25,771 nucleotides of DNA from Holdemanella sp. MSK.7.32 (lineage in GTDB: Bacteria; Bacillota_I; Bacilli_A; Erysipelotrichales; Erysipelotrichaceae). Below, piece by piece: positions 14,544 through 23,267 of this stretch. The position numbers were made by a program, and so were the translations under genes. Where the stretch lies: positions 1 through 25,771 of the forward strand of contig NZ_JANFYN010000033.1 in the NCBI RefSeq assembly GCF_024460475.1, written 5' to 3'. Each line of letters opens with the position of its first letter. Within the stretch, counting starts at the first letter, position 1. Under the pieces are notes generated by a model that was not told the origin of the DNA, did not search any database, and worked only from the letters and a program-made list of their open reading frames with translations.

Positions 14544-15595
14544 GTAAATTACGTTTAGGTGTCATATTTGGAGGACAAAGTAGTGAATATTCTGTTTCAT
14601 TGCATTCTGTCGCTTCTTTTTTACGTCAGATTCATGCTGATAACTATGATATGACTTTAATTGGAATTAATAAAAATGGACATTTCTATTTATATAATGG
14701 AGATGTGGATTCGATTGAACATGATACATGGCAAAGTGAAGAAACTTGTGTATCTTGTGCATGGGTAAATGGTGGAATCATGCCTTTGGATGGTTCAAAC
14801 AAAGTGATTGAATTGGATTGTGTGTTCCCAGTACTACATGGAAAAAATGGAGAAGATGGATTGATTCAAGGATTGCTTGAACTGATGAATATTCATTATG
14901 TAGGCTGTGATGTAATGTCAAGTGCTATGTCAATGGACAAAGAAATCATGCATATTCTTTGTAAGGAAGCAAATATTCCGTGTGCAGATTATATTTGTTT
15001 ATACGCAAATCGAGAAAATCCTACATTTGAACAGATTCAAGAAGAGATTCCATTACCATGGATTGTTAAGCCATGCAATGCAGGAAGTAGCTATGGGGTT
15101 CATTTTGTGAATGATAAAGAAGAATTTGAAAGTGCATGTAAAGATGCTTTCTTCTATGATGGTCGCGGTAAGATCTTAGTTGAAAAAGTAATTAAGGGCT
15201 TTGAGATTGGTTGTGCTGTTATGGGAAATGAAGAAATCTTTACAGGATCAGTGGATGAAATTGAAATTAATGGTGGATTCTTTGATTTTGAAGGTAAGTA
15301 TGAAATGAAGGGAGCAGCTATTTATTGTCCGGCTCGTATTGATGAAAAAACATTTAAAGAAGCACAAGAATTAGCTCGTAGAACCTATATTGCGATGAAC
15401 TGCTGTGGTATGGCACGAGTAGATATGTTTGTGACAGAAGATAAAGAAGTGATTTTAAATGAATTGAATACAATTCCAGGATTAACGGCTACTTCTCGTT
15501 ATCCTTCTATGATGAAAGAAGCTGGAATTGAATTTGCGGATTTAATTGATAAGCTAATTGAATTAGCTATGCAAAGGACTATTGGAGCATGTTAG
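14540..15595 (+). CDS. ddl: D-alanine--D-alanine (or D-serine) ligase, VanG-like
   Basis: An ATP-grasp ligase of 351 aa joining D-Ala to D-Ala or D-Ser. It shows VIFGGQSSEYSVSL at the N terminus, VFPVLHGKNGEDG (95-107), VGCDVMSSAMSMDK (121-134), the ATP-binding VKPCNAGSSYG (176-186), the omega-loop segment GFFDFEGKY (246-254), and NELNTIPG (307-314). Several stretches (HGKNGEDG, SSAxxMDK, GFEIGCAV, GxVDEIExxxGFFD) are, from memory, closer to VanG-type D-Ala:D-Ser ligases than to E. coli DdlB. It does not have the VanA-type D-lactate omega loop. The downstream racemase resembles VanT, so D-Ser use is possible, but the sequence alone does not settle specificity. Overlaps murF by 4 and the racemase by 7 bases. 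Confidence 0.9.
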   Translation: MSKLRLGVIFGGQSSEYSVSLHSVASFLRQIHADNYDMTLIGINKNGHFYLYNGDVDSIEHDTWQSEETCVSCAWVNGGIMPLDGSNKVIELDCVFPVLHGKNGEDGLIQGLLELMNIHYVGCDVMSSAMSMDKEIMHILCKEANIPCADYICLYANRENPTFEQIQEEIPLPWIVKPCNAGSSYGVHFVNDKEEFESACKDAFFYDGRGKILVEKVIKGFEIGCAVMGNEEIFTGSVDEIEINGGFFDFEGKYEMKGAAIYCPARIDEKTFKEAQELARRTYIAMNCCGMARVDMFVTEDKEVILNELNTIPGLTATSRYPSMMKEAGIEFADLIDKLIELAMQRTIGAC

Positions 15596-16740
15596 AAGCT
15601 TATAGTCGGGCTTGGACAGAAATCGACTATGATGCGATTGCGCATAATGTAGAAGAAGTCAGAAAGCTCGTAAAGAAAACAAAAATTATGGGTATCGTCA
15701 AAGCCAATGCGTATGGTTTGGGTGATGTCGCATGTGCTAAGGCTTTACAAAAATGTGGAGTGGATTATTTTGGCGTTTCGAGTGTGGATGAGGCTTTGAA
15801 CTTAAGAAATGCAGGAATTCAAGATAATATCCTAATTTTAGGATATACACCTAGTATGCATTTTCACTATCTTCATGAACAAAATATTGTTCAATCTTTG
15901 ATTTCTATTGAGTATGCAAGAGAATTAAATGCGTATGCCAAGGAAAATAATGTAAAGATTCGTTGTCATTGTAAAGTAGATACAGGTATGTGCAGAACGG
16001 GAATTGTTTATCAAGAACAAGATAAACATATAGAAGATATTTATGAAGAGTATCGTATGGAAAATCTATGCGTAGAAGGCATCTTCTCGCATTTTCCTGT
16101 GAGTGATTGTTTGGATGAGAATTGTAGATCATTTACGACCAAACAAATTCAATTATTTGATGAAGTTATTGATTTATTGAAATCTCAAGGTATTGATCCA
16201 GGTATTCGTCATCTTCAAAATAGTTATGGAATTTTAAACTATCCAGAGCTGGAATATGAATATTGTAGACCGGGTCTACTTTATATGGGTGTGACGAGTG
16301 ATGATCAAATTCCAATCCAAACAAATCCAGACTTTATTCCAATTATGTCTATGTATGCCAATGTTAGTTTGGTGAAATGGATATATCCTGGACAAAGTGT
16401 AAGTTATGGTCGTCATTTTGTGGCTGAAAAACCAACAAAAGTTGCGACAATGAGTATTGGATATGCGGATGGTTTACCACGTCTTTTATCGAATCAGGGA
16501 TTTGAAGTGTTAGTACATGGCCAAAGATGTAAATTGATTGGAAACTTATGTATGGATCAATGTATGATTGATGTTACAGAAGTAGATGATGTAAAAGAGG
16601 GCGATGTAGTGTGTATCGTAGGTCATCAAGGAAATGAAGTCGTTACTGTTGATCAAATTAGTCGTACGGCTAAGACTATCAACAATGAGACACTAACTTC
16701 GATTTCTTCGCGTGTACCTAGATTAAAGGTGCGCTCATGA
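15589..16740 (+). CDS. alr: Alanine (possibly serine) racemase, PLP-dependent
   Basis: Fold-type III racemase of 383 aa making D-Ala. The PLP lysine is Lys38 in VKANAYG (37-43); the second catalytic base is Tyr273 in SVSYGRHF; GYADGLPR (291-298) and CMDQCMIDVT (321-330) are also typical. The stretch QNSYGILNYPELEYEY (210-225) and the HFPVSDCLDE segment resemble the racemase half of VanT serine racemases. In the C-terminal ISSRVPR (372-378), Ser374 stands where Geobacillus alanine racemase has Tyr354, a residue implicated in excluding serine; that position varies among alanine racemases, so this is suggestive only. It overlaps ddl upstream and the acyltransferase-3 gene downstream. Confidence 0.92.
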   Translation: MLEAYSRAWTEIDYDAIAHNVEEVRKLVKKTKIMGIVKANAYGLGDVACAKALQKCGVDYFGVSSVDEALNLRNAGIQDNILILGYTPSMHFHYLHEQNIVQSLISIEYARELNAYAKENNVKIRCHCKVDTGMCRTGIVYQEQDKHIEDIYEEYRMENLCVEGIFSHFPVSDCLDENCRSFTTKQIQLFDEVIDLLKSQGIDPGIRHLQNSYGILNYPELEYEYCRPGLLYMGVTSDDQIPIQTNPDFIPIMSMYANVSLVKWIYPGQSVSYGRHFVAEKPTKVATMSIGYADGLPRLLSNQGFEVLVHGQRCKLIGNLCMDQCMIDVTEVDDVKEGDVVCIVGHQGNEVVTVDQISRTAKTINNETLTSISSRVPRLKVRS

Positions 16741-17750
16741 AAAGACAGTATGCATCGATAGATATTGCGCGTTATGTTTCGGCTTTATTAGTTGTATGTA
16801 TTCATACATTTCCATTTTTAGAGATTTCTGAAACATTTAATACGTACTTTATTCATACTGTATGTCGTTTGGCGGTTCCATTCTTTTTTACGACAAGTGG
16901 ATTCTTCTTTTTTAGAAACTATGATTCAGAAAATGAAGATTTAAATGAGACTCGTTTAAAGAAGGCATTGATTCGTTTATTTCGAATTTATTTGATTTGG
17001 ACAATTATTTATTTGCCATATACGATTTTTGATTATACGCACACCGGGTTCCAAATTAAGTATTTATTTACATATGTGAGAGATTTTTTCTTGAATGGAA
17101 GTTATTATCATTTGTGGTTTTTACCAGCCTTAATGTTAGCGGACGTAATTGTGTATTGCTTGTATAAGAAAAAAGGCTTGAATTTCACATTGTTGATAAC
17201 GCTTATATTATATTTTGTAGGTTACTTGATTAATGTATATACACCAATTTGGGAAAGTATTCCAGGTGTATCCTTCTTCTTTGGTTTCTTTACAAAAACA
17301 TTGTCAACCGCAAGAAATGGAATTTTCTTTGGTCCTATGTTCATTGCGATTGGGTTATTACTTTCAAGAACGCGTCGCTTGCCTAAAAAGGTTAGCTTGA
17401 TTGGTTTCTTGATAAGTTTTGTATTATTCTTTGCGGAAGTATCTTTATATCGTCATTTCGGTATTTTAAGAGATTTAACAAGTATGTATATTTGTTTGAT
17501 TCCCTCTATTTATTTCTTAGTGAATTATTTATTAAAAATCAATATTCCATACCGTAAAATGTTTACGATTTTACGTCATGATTCATTGATGATTTATACT
17601 TCACATATTTTGTTTGCCAAAATCTTTTTGGCATTGATGCCACATGCACATTTAGTTGTTTATTTCTTAACTTTGGCATGTGCACAATGTTTGGCAGGTT
17701 TTGTGACGCGTTATCAGGATCAATATCCGATCTTAAAAAAATTACTGTAA
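16737..17750 (+). CDS. Acyltransferase-3 family membrane protein
   Basis: The 337-aa product is an integral membrane protein with about ten hydrophobic segments and the N-terminal layout of acyltransferase-3 proteins. SIDIARYVSALLVVCIH gives the conserved R-x10-H pair (Arg12, His23), followed by VPFFFTTSGFFFF. Such proteins O-acetylate or otherwise acylate cell-envelope sugars, and the same domain forms the N-terminal membrane half of VanT serine racemases. Here it overlaps the racemase gene by 4 bases (ATGA), so tight co-expression is expected. Substrate unknown; a cell-wall modification or an amino-acid handling role with the racemase are both possible. Confidence 0.85.
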   Translation: MKRQYASIDIARYVSALLVVCIHTFPFLEISETFNTYFIHTVCRLAVPFFFTTSGFFFFRNYDSENEDLNETRLKKALIRLFRIYLIWTIIYLPYTIFDYTHTGFQIKYLFTYVRDFFLNGSYYHLWFLPALMLADVIVYCLYKKKGLNFTLLITLILYFVGYLINVYTPIWESIPGVSFFFGFFTKTLSTARNGIFFGPMFIAIGLLLSRTRRLPKKVSLIGFLISFVLFFAEVSLYRHFGILRDLTSMYICLIPSIYFLVNYLLKINIPYRKMFTILRHDSLMIYTSHILFAKIFLALMPHAHLVVYFLTLACAQCLAGFVTRYQDQYPILKKLL

Positions 17751-17754
17751 GCTT

Positions 17755-19326
17755 ATGATTCGATTATTTCAGGTGAAATGTGCCAATGAAAATGAAATTG
17801 AGGCACAAATCTTAAAAAAACTGCGAATCCGTAAAGAAGACCTTTTGCAGTGGCACGTACATAGAAAAAGTGTGGACGCACGTCACCAGAAGGTCTTATT
17901 TTCGTATGTCGTAGATTGTAAAGTTAAAAATGAAAAGAAGCTTTTAAAGCTAAAAGACGTTTCTCTAACACCCGATGAAACGTATCATCCAGTAATGAGT
18001 GGAAAACATGCATTATTGGCTAGACCCGTTGTCGTTGGGTTTGGTCCTGCAGGTATGTTTGCAGCTCTGATTCTTGCACAATCTGGCTATAAACCGATTG
18101 TTTTAGAAAGAGGATCAAAAGTAGATGTTCGTAAACAAAAAGTAGAAACTTTTTGGGAAAATGGACAATTGGATGAAGAATGCAATGTTCAATTTGGCGA
18201 AGGTGGCGCGGGTGCCTTTAGTGATGGAAAGTTAACGACAAGATCGAAAGATTCATTATGTCGTAAAGTTTTAGAGGAACTTGTTTCTTTTGGGGCAAAG
18301 CCGGATATTTTAATTGATCAGCATCCTCATATTGGTACAGATGCCTTCTTGTCGATTATTCGAAATTGTCGTGAAGAAATTGAACGTTTGGGAGGAACCT
18401 TCTATTTTGATACAAAGTTAGAAGATATTAAAGTGGAAAATGGTACTTTGAAACAAATCTATTTCAATCAACAATGGGTAGATTGTAATGCTTTAATTCT
18501 TGCGACTGGACATAGTGCAAGTGATACCATTTTAATGCTTCATCAACATGGTATTCATGTCGAAAATAAACCGTTTGCGGTTGGCGTTCGTATTGAACAT
18601 AAACAAAAATATATCAATGAGGCTATGCTTCATGAATATAGTCAAGATGAAAGATTGATTCCAGCCCGTTATCAATTGACGTATACGGCATCCAATTCAA
18701 AAGGTGTATATACATTCTGTATGTGTCCAGGTGGCTACGTTATTCCTAGTTCTTGCCAAAAAGATCAATTGGTTGTGAACGGAATGTCTTATGCGAGTCG
18801 TAGTGGAGAAAATGCCAATAGTGCATTGCTTGTGCAAATTAATGATTCGGATTATGGTAATGAATTGTTTGCCGGGTTAAAATATCAGGAAGATTTGGAA
18901 AAGAAAGCTTTTGAAATGGGACACGATTATAAGGCATGCGTACAACTTGCGAAGGATTATTTAGAAAATATAATATCAAATCAATTTGAATCGGTATTAC
19001 CAACCTATTCGATTGGTACAACGTTTTGTGATTTGAACGATTTATTCTCTAAAGAAGTCAACCTAGCCTTGCATGAGGCGTTAGAGCATTTTGAAAAGAA
19101 AGTGCCTGGCTTTGTTTCTAGTGGAGCCATATTAAGTGCTGTAGAATCAAGAAGCAGTAGCAGCGTGCGTTTAGTTCGTGATAAAGAATCTTATGTTTCG
19201 AATATTCAAGGTATCTATCCAAGCGGTGAAGGTAGTGGTTATGCAGGTGGCATTATGACAAGTGCTATTGATGGTATTCGTAGTGCCGAGCATTTGATTG
19301 AATACTTTGCCAAAGGGGAGTTTTAA
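17755..19326 (+). CDS. FAD-dependent oxidoreductase (COG2509-type)
   Basis: A 523-aa flavoprotein of the group usually annotated NAD(FAD)-utilizing dehydrogenase. An N-terminal domain of about 90 residues precedes the FAD dinucleotide fold (VVVGFGPAGMFAALILAQSG, 92-111, with GFGPAG at 95-100). Other marks are ERGSKVDVRKQKVETFW, the glycine-rich NVQFGEGGAGAFSDGKLTTR, ILATGHSASD, and the C-terminal YPSGEGSGYAGGIMTSAIDG FAD contact. The substrate is not known for the family. It follows the acyltransferase gene by 4 bases with no clear ribosome binding site, and YqeG starts right after its stop. Confidence 0.88.
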   Translation: MIRLFQVKCANENEIEAQILKKLRIRKEDLLQWHVHRKSVDARHQKVLFSYVVDCKVKNEKKLLKLKDVSLTPDETYHPVMSGKHALLARPVVVGFGPAGMFAALILAQSGYKPIVLERGSKVDVRKQKVETFWENGQLDEECNVQFGEGGAGAFSDGKLTTRSKDSLCRKVLEELVSFGAKPDILIDQHPHIGTDAFLSIIRNCREEIERLGGTFYFDTKLEDIKVENGTLKQIYFNQQWVDCNALILATGHSASDTILMLHQHGIHVENKPFAVGVRIEHKQKYINEAMLHEYSQDERLIPARYQLTYTASNSKGVYTFCMCPGGYVIPSSCQKDQLVVNGMSYASRSGENANSALLVQINDSDYGNELFAGLKYQEDLEKKAFEMGHDYKACVQLAKDYLENIISNQFESVLPTYSIGTTFCDLNDLFSKEVNLALHEALEHFEKKVPGFVSSGAILSAVESRSSSSVRLVRDKESYVSNIQGIYPSGEGSGYAGGIMTSAIDGIRSAEHLIEYFAKGEF

Positions 19327-19851
19327 ATGAATATATTTGCTCCGAATTATTATGTTCAAAGTTTTAAAACTTTGAACATTCAAAAACTTCATGAAATGGG
19401 AATTCAATTACTTCTTTGTGATATTGACAATACGCTTGTGGCGTATGATGAAGAATGTCCGAATCAGGATGTGATTGATTTTATAAATAAATTAAAAATG
19501 AATGGAATTGAGGTTGCACTATGTTCAAATTCACCAAGTTCTAGAGGTAAGAATTTTGGTAAGCATCTTCCAGTTTCAAATACATATCCATTTTCGTGTA
19601 AACCATTTCCGTTTTGTTTTAAAAAGGCAATGAGAGACCATGGCCTAAAGGCAAATCAGATTGCGATATTAGGTGATCAAATGTATACGGATATATTGGG
19701 TGGAAATATTTGGGGGCTTTATACAATTTTAACGGCTCCTATTGCGATAAAGGATCGAAATATCACAAAAGTATTTCGTTTCTTTGAAGAATTAATATAT
19801 GGTTATTTAGAAAAGAAAAAATTATTGAAGCGAGGTGACTTTGATGACTAA
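19327..19851 (+). CDS. yqeG: YqeG family HAD-type phosphatase
   Basis: A small HAD-superfamily hydrolase of 174 aa. The catalytic DxDxT is CDIDNTLV near residue 35, the second motif is ALCSNSPSS, and the late motif is ILGDQMYTDILGGN. Its substrate is unknown; in Firmicutes it commonly lies directly before yqeH, as here. GGGGAG at 19315-19320 precedes the ATG. A 28-bp perfect palindrome occupies codons 9-18. The 3' end overlaps the yqeH start. Confidence 0.92.
   Translation: MNIFAPNYYVQSFKTLNIQKLHEMGIQLLLCDIDNTLVAYDEECPNQDVIDFINKLKMNGIEVALCSNSPSSRGKNFGKHLPVSNTYPFSCKPFPFCFKKAMRDHGLKANQIAILGDQMYTDILGGNIWGLYTILTAPIAIKDRNITKVFRFFEELIYGYLEKKKLLKRGDFDD
19352..19379. repeat. 28-bp perfect palindrome within yqeG
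   Basis: The arms are ATGTTCAAAGTTTT (19352-19365) and AAAACTTTGAACAT (19366-19379), fully complementary with no spacer. It is inside coding sequence, about 25 bases after the start codon. Confidence 0.85.
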
Positions 19852-20923
19852 ATATTGTAAGGGTTGTGGTGTTTTACTACAAAACGAAGATGAAAATGCA
19901 TTAGGCTATGTTCCTACTTTAGATGCTTCTTATTGTCAAAGATGTTATCGCATTCGTCATTATGGCGATGTGACAATCAATATGCAGCAGGGAATTGAAT
20001 CCAACGCAACATTAGAAAAAATCAATAAGATTGATGGTGTGGTTTTCTGGGTTGTGGATTTATTTGCGTTTGAGGCTAACTTAATTTCGCGTTTGAATCA
20101 AAAACTTCCAGGTAAAGATATTGTGATGGTATTAACGAAGCGCGATGTCTTGCCTACAACTTTAACAGATGAAAAAATCATTAACTTTGTAAAGCATCGT
20201 CTTCACGAAGAAAATATTGTTGTGAAAGATATTGTGATTTGTGGCTATCTATTAAAGGAAAATGATAAATCTAGAGAATACTCATCACGTATTGTGAATG
20301 CAATTTTGAAATATCGTAAGAATCGAAATGTGATTTTTATGGGTGTTGCCAATGCAGGAAAATCCACTGTATTGAATCATTTATTGGCATCGAAAGATTT
20401 AACGACTTCTCAAAATCCTGGAACTACATTAGATTTAGTTCCAATTCCTTTTGAGGATTATACAATTTATGATACGCCCGGTATTGAGAATACGCATTCT
20501 TTATTAACGCATTTACAGCCTAAAGATTTAAAGACGGTCATTCCAACAAAACCAATTCGACCATTTGTTTCGCAAATTTTTGAGGATCAGTCCTTTGCGG
20601 CGGCAGGACTTGCTAGACTTGATGTGGTAGTGAGTGGTAAGGCAACAGTAGTTGGATATTTCTCTCGTTCTTTATCGATTCATAGGGGAAAATTAAGTAA
20701 TGCGGATGCGTTGTGGCAAAAACATTTAAATGGTATGTTAGTGCCATGTGTAGATACATCCTTATTAACGATGCATACGTTCCATGCACCTAAGCTTGAG
20801 GGAGAAAAGATGGATGTTTGTATTCATGGTATTGGATGGTTCTGTATTAGTGGACAAGTAAAAGATGTATATGTAAAAGTACATAAAGGTATTCAGGTAA
20901 CGTTTAGAAAGGCGATGATTTAA
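19844..20923 (+). CDS. yqeH: Ribosome biogenesis GTPase YqeH
   Basis: A circularly permuted GTPase needed for 30S subunit assembly. The 359-aa protein starts with a zinc finger (CKGC 5-8, CQRC 31-34), then the permuted G motifs in the order G4 (LTKRD), G1 (GVANAGKST) and G3 (YDTPG), and a C-terminal RNA-binding region. I start at the ATG at 19844, 8 bases after GAGG; an in-frame GTG at 19835 is part of that ribosome binding site. The start overlaps the yqeG end by 8 bases and the stop overlaps the yhbY start (TAATG). Confidence 0.95.
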   Translation: MTKYCKGCGVLLQNEDENALGYVPTLDASYCQRCYRIRHYGDVTINMQQGIESNATLEKINKIDGVVFWVVDLFAFEANLISRLNQKLPGKDIVMVLTKRDVLPTTLTDEKIINFVKHRLHEENIVVKDIVICGYLLKENDKSREYSSRIVNAILKYRKNRNVIFMGVANAGKSTVLNHLLASKDLTTSQNPGTTLDLVPIPFEDYTIYDTPGIENTHSLLTHLQPKDLKTVIPTKPIRPFVSQIFEDQSFAAAGLARLDVVVSGKATVVGYFSRSLSIHRGKLSNADALWQKHLNGMLVPCVDTSLLTMHTFHAPKLEGEKMDVCIHGIGWFCISGQVKDVYVKVHKGIQVTFRKAMI

Positions 20924-21213
20924 TGTTAACGAGTCAAAATAAAAAATATTTAAGAAAATTAGGAATGGAGTATAGATCGTTATTCCAAATAGGAAAAGAT
21001 GGTTTAAGTGATAATTTAATGGATACTTTATCCGATTCATTGGAGGCACATGAATTAGTAAAATGTAATTTATTAAAGACATGTCCAGTCGATGTGCGTG
21101 AGGCAGCTATTGAGTGTGCAAGTGCAACAGGTAGTGAAGTGGTTCATATTGTAGGACATACTTTCTTGTTGTATAGAAGAAGTAAAGAAAATAAATTGGG
21201 GCTTAAAAAATGA
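20923..21213 (+). CDS. yhbY: CRM-domain RNA-binding protein YhbY/YqeI
   Basis: A 96-aa single CRM (YhbY) domain that associates with assembling ribosomal subunits. The family start is clear (LTSQNKKYLRKLGMEYRSLFQIGKDGLSDNL, read here by its parts KKYLRKLG and FQIGKDGLS), with the ELVKCNLLK segment and C-terminal VVHIVGHTFLLYR. Overlaps its neighbours by 1 and 4 bases, in the usual yqeH-yhbY-nadD order. Confidence 0.93.
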   Translation: MLTSQNKKYLRKLGMEYRSLFQIGKDGLSDNLMDTLSDSLEAHELVKCNLLKTCPVDVREAAIECASATGSEVVHIVGHTFLLYRRSKENKLGLKK

Positions 21214-22226
21214 GAATTGCCATTGTAGGAGGTTCTTTTGATCCTATACATGATGGGCATATTCAAATGGCCAATCAGTCTTTGCAGGGATTAGGTGTAG
21301 ATGAAGTATGGTTTATGCCAACGTCTAGTACGCCTTTAAAAGATCATGATCTGACATTGGATCAAGAGCGTTTAGCTATGATTGATTTGGTGGTTAAGAA
21401 AAACCAAAAATTTAAAGTTTGTACACTTGAACTTGAAAGAGCAGGTAAAAGTTACACGTATGATACGCTAAAGAAATTGATTGAAACATATCCGGAACAT
21501 GAATTTTATTGGATCATAGGAAATGATCAATTGATGCAGTTTGACAAGTGGCACAATCCGAATGAACTTGTGAAGATGGCTCATTTTGTATGTTTTGATA
21601 GGGATGGAAAGCTTTCTGATTCAAAGTATGATATTGCGTGTATGACAATGCCGGCGGTTCCTGTTTCTAGTTCAGAGATTCGAATGGGAAATAAGTTGAA
21701 TTATTTGCCTGAAGAAGTGTTGCGTTATATCTATCGAAATCGATTGTATGTGAAGAATTTTGTGGCTTCTAGATTGACAGAAAAAAGATATAAGCATTCA
21801 TTATCGGTTGCCAAACTTTGTGAAGAGTTTGCGTTGAACAATGGATATGATATGCATATTGCGTATTATATTGGTTTGTTTCATGATATAGCTAAATATA
21901 TGCCAAAGGATGAAATGTTAAAATGGATGCAGAGTGTGTGTCCTGAAAACATGGAATATCCTGTAGCTGTATGGCATGGTTTTGTCGGAGCTGCTGTCAC
22001 GAAAGATATCTTTTTAATTGATAATCCAATTATCTATAATGCGATTTATCATCATGTATTAGGAACGAGTCAAGATCCATATGCGATGATGGTATTTTGT
22101 GCAGATAAATTAGATCCATTGCGTGGATATGATTCTACTAAATTGATTGAGGTTTGTAACAAAGATATTAAAGAAGGATTTGATTTGGTGGTTCAACAAA
22201 ATCGTGAGTATTTAAAGAGAGGATAA
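21210..22226 (+). CDS. nadD: NadD-YqeK fusion: nicotinate-nucleotide adenylyltransferase plus HD hydrolase
   Basis: One 338-aa reading frame joins two enzymes that are separate neighbours in Bacillus. Residues 1 to about 187 are NadD, which makes deamido-NAD from nicotinate mononucleotide and ATP: GGSFDPIHDGHI (7-18, with the HxGH-type motif), FMPTSSTPLKDH, WIIGNDQLMQFDKWHN, and PVSSSEIR. From about 195 on is a YqeK-type HD domain: RYKHSLSVA, GLFHDIAK, VWHG, HHVLG and FCADKLDP. YqeK proteins hydrolyse diadenosine tetraphosphate. No stop codon or frameshift separates the halves. Overlaps yhbY by 4 bases, with rsfS starting 2 bases after the end. Confidence 0.93.
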   Translation: MRIAIVGGSFDPIHDGHIQMANQSLQGLGVDEVWFMPTSSTPLKDHDLTLDQERLAMIDLVVKKNQKFKVCTLELERAGKSYTYDTLKKLIETYPEHEFYWIIGNDQLMQFDKWHNPNELVKMAHFVCFDRDGKLSDSKYDIACMTMPAVPVSSSEIRMGNKLNYLPEEVLRYIYRNRLYVKNFVASRLTEKRYKHSLSVAKLCEEFALNNGYDMHIAYYIGLFHDIAKYMPKDEMLKWMQSVCPENMEYPVAVWHGFVGAAVTKDIFLIDNPIIYNAIYHHVLGTSQDPYAMMVFCADKLDPLRGYDSTKLIEVCNKDIKEGFDLVVQQNREYLKRG

Positions 22227-22228
22227 AC

Positions 22229-22567
22229 ATGGAAATTTTAGATATTGTAGTTCATGCGATCTGTGAAAAGAAAGCACAAGATGTACGTGTATATGATGTA
22301 ACGAGTTTGACTCCATTTATGGATTCAATGATTGTTTGTTCAACTACAAATATTCGTCAGAATAATGCGATTGCACAAAACATTAAGGATCGTTTAAGAG
22401 AAGCTGGATATATGGGGGATATGCATATTGAGGGTGACTCTGGTTCAAAATGGCTTTTAATTGATTTAAAAGATGTTGTAGTCCATTTATTTGTGAATGA
22501 AGAAAGGCAGGTTTATAATCTGGATCGTTTATATTCGGATGTTCCAGTAAAAACGTATGATTTATAA
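22229..22567 (+). CDS. rsfS: Ribosomal silencing factor RsfS
   Basis: RsfS binds ribosomal protein uL14 and stops subunit joining when nutrients are low. The 112-aa protein has the family pattern DVTSLTPFMDSMIVCSTTN, the EGDSGSKWLLIDLKDVVVHLF core and the C-terminal YNLDRLYSD. It directly follows the NadD-YqeK fusion, the standard Firmicutes order, and overlaps the methyltransferase gene by 11 bases. Confidence 0.95.
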   Translation: MEILDIVVHAICEKKAQDVRVYDVTSLTPFMDSMIVCSTTNIRQNNAIAQNIKDRLREAGYMGDMHIEGDSGSKWLLIDLKDVVVHLFVNEERQVYNLDRLYSDVPVKTYDL

Positions 22568-23267
22568 TACATTGGCACATTATTATGATGCTTTAGTAAA
22601 AGATGAAGAGGCATCTAGAGAATGGGTATCTTGGATTGAGAGTGAACTTGCACCTTGTGATTGTTTAGAACTTGCGTGTGGTAGTGGTGAGATCACTGAG
22701 ATGCTCGCAAAAAAAGGCTATACGATGACAGCACTTGATTTGAGTGAAGAAATGGTGAAGCAGGCTAAGAGTAAAAACTTAGAGGGTTCCATTCAATTCT
22801 TATGTCAAGATATGCGTAATTTAAGTAATTTAGGATCTTATTCTGGTATTTTCTGTTTGTGTGATAGTTTTAACTATATTTTAGAGAAAGAAGAAATTGA
22901 TGCGTTCTTTCATGAAGTCAGTCAACATTTAAAACCAAATGGACTTTTCTTCTTCGATACACATTCGTTAGATCGTTTAGATGAATTTGATTCGGAATAT
23001 AATGAGACAGGTGCTTTTGAAGATGGTTGTCAATATCAATGGTCAATTATGGCAGAAGATGATTATGTATATCAGGATTTTGCGTTTTATATGAAAGACA
23101 AAGTGGTTCAGGAGCATCATATTCAAAGAGTATATGATCCAACATGGTTGAATGATACTTTGTCGAAATATTTTGATGTTTTAAAAGTCACAACGGATTT
23201 TGATATTGAGGGGATTGCGCCTGGTGAAAAGTATTTTTATGTATGTAGAAAGAAGGTACAAGAATGA
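22557..23267 (+). CDS. Class I SAM-dependent methyltransferase
   Basis: A 236-aa methyltransferase with the SAM-binding motif I CLELACGSGEIT (about 36-47), acidic ALDLSEEMV as motif II, CQDMRNL as motif III, and FCLCDSFNYI. The substrate is unknown; this gene commonly follows rsfS in Firmicutes, which suggests a translation-linked target. Its stop overlaps mtnN, whose product removes the SAH such enzymes make. Confidence 0.88.
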   Translation: MIYNTLAHYYDALVKDEEASREWVSWIESELAPCDCLELACGSGEITEMLAKKGYTMTALDLSEEMVKQAKSKNLEGSIQFLCQDMRNLSNLGSYSGIFCLCDSFNYILEKEEIDAFFHEVSQHLKPNGLFFFDTHSLDRLDEFDSEYNETGAFEDGCQYQWSIMAEDDYVYQDFAFYMKDKVVQEHHIQRVYDPTWLNDTLSKYFDVLKVTTDFDIEGIAPGEKYFYVCRKKVQE

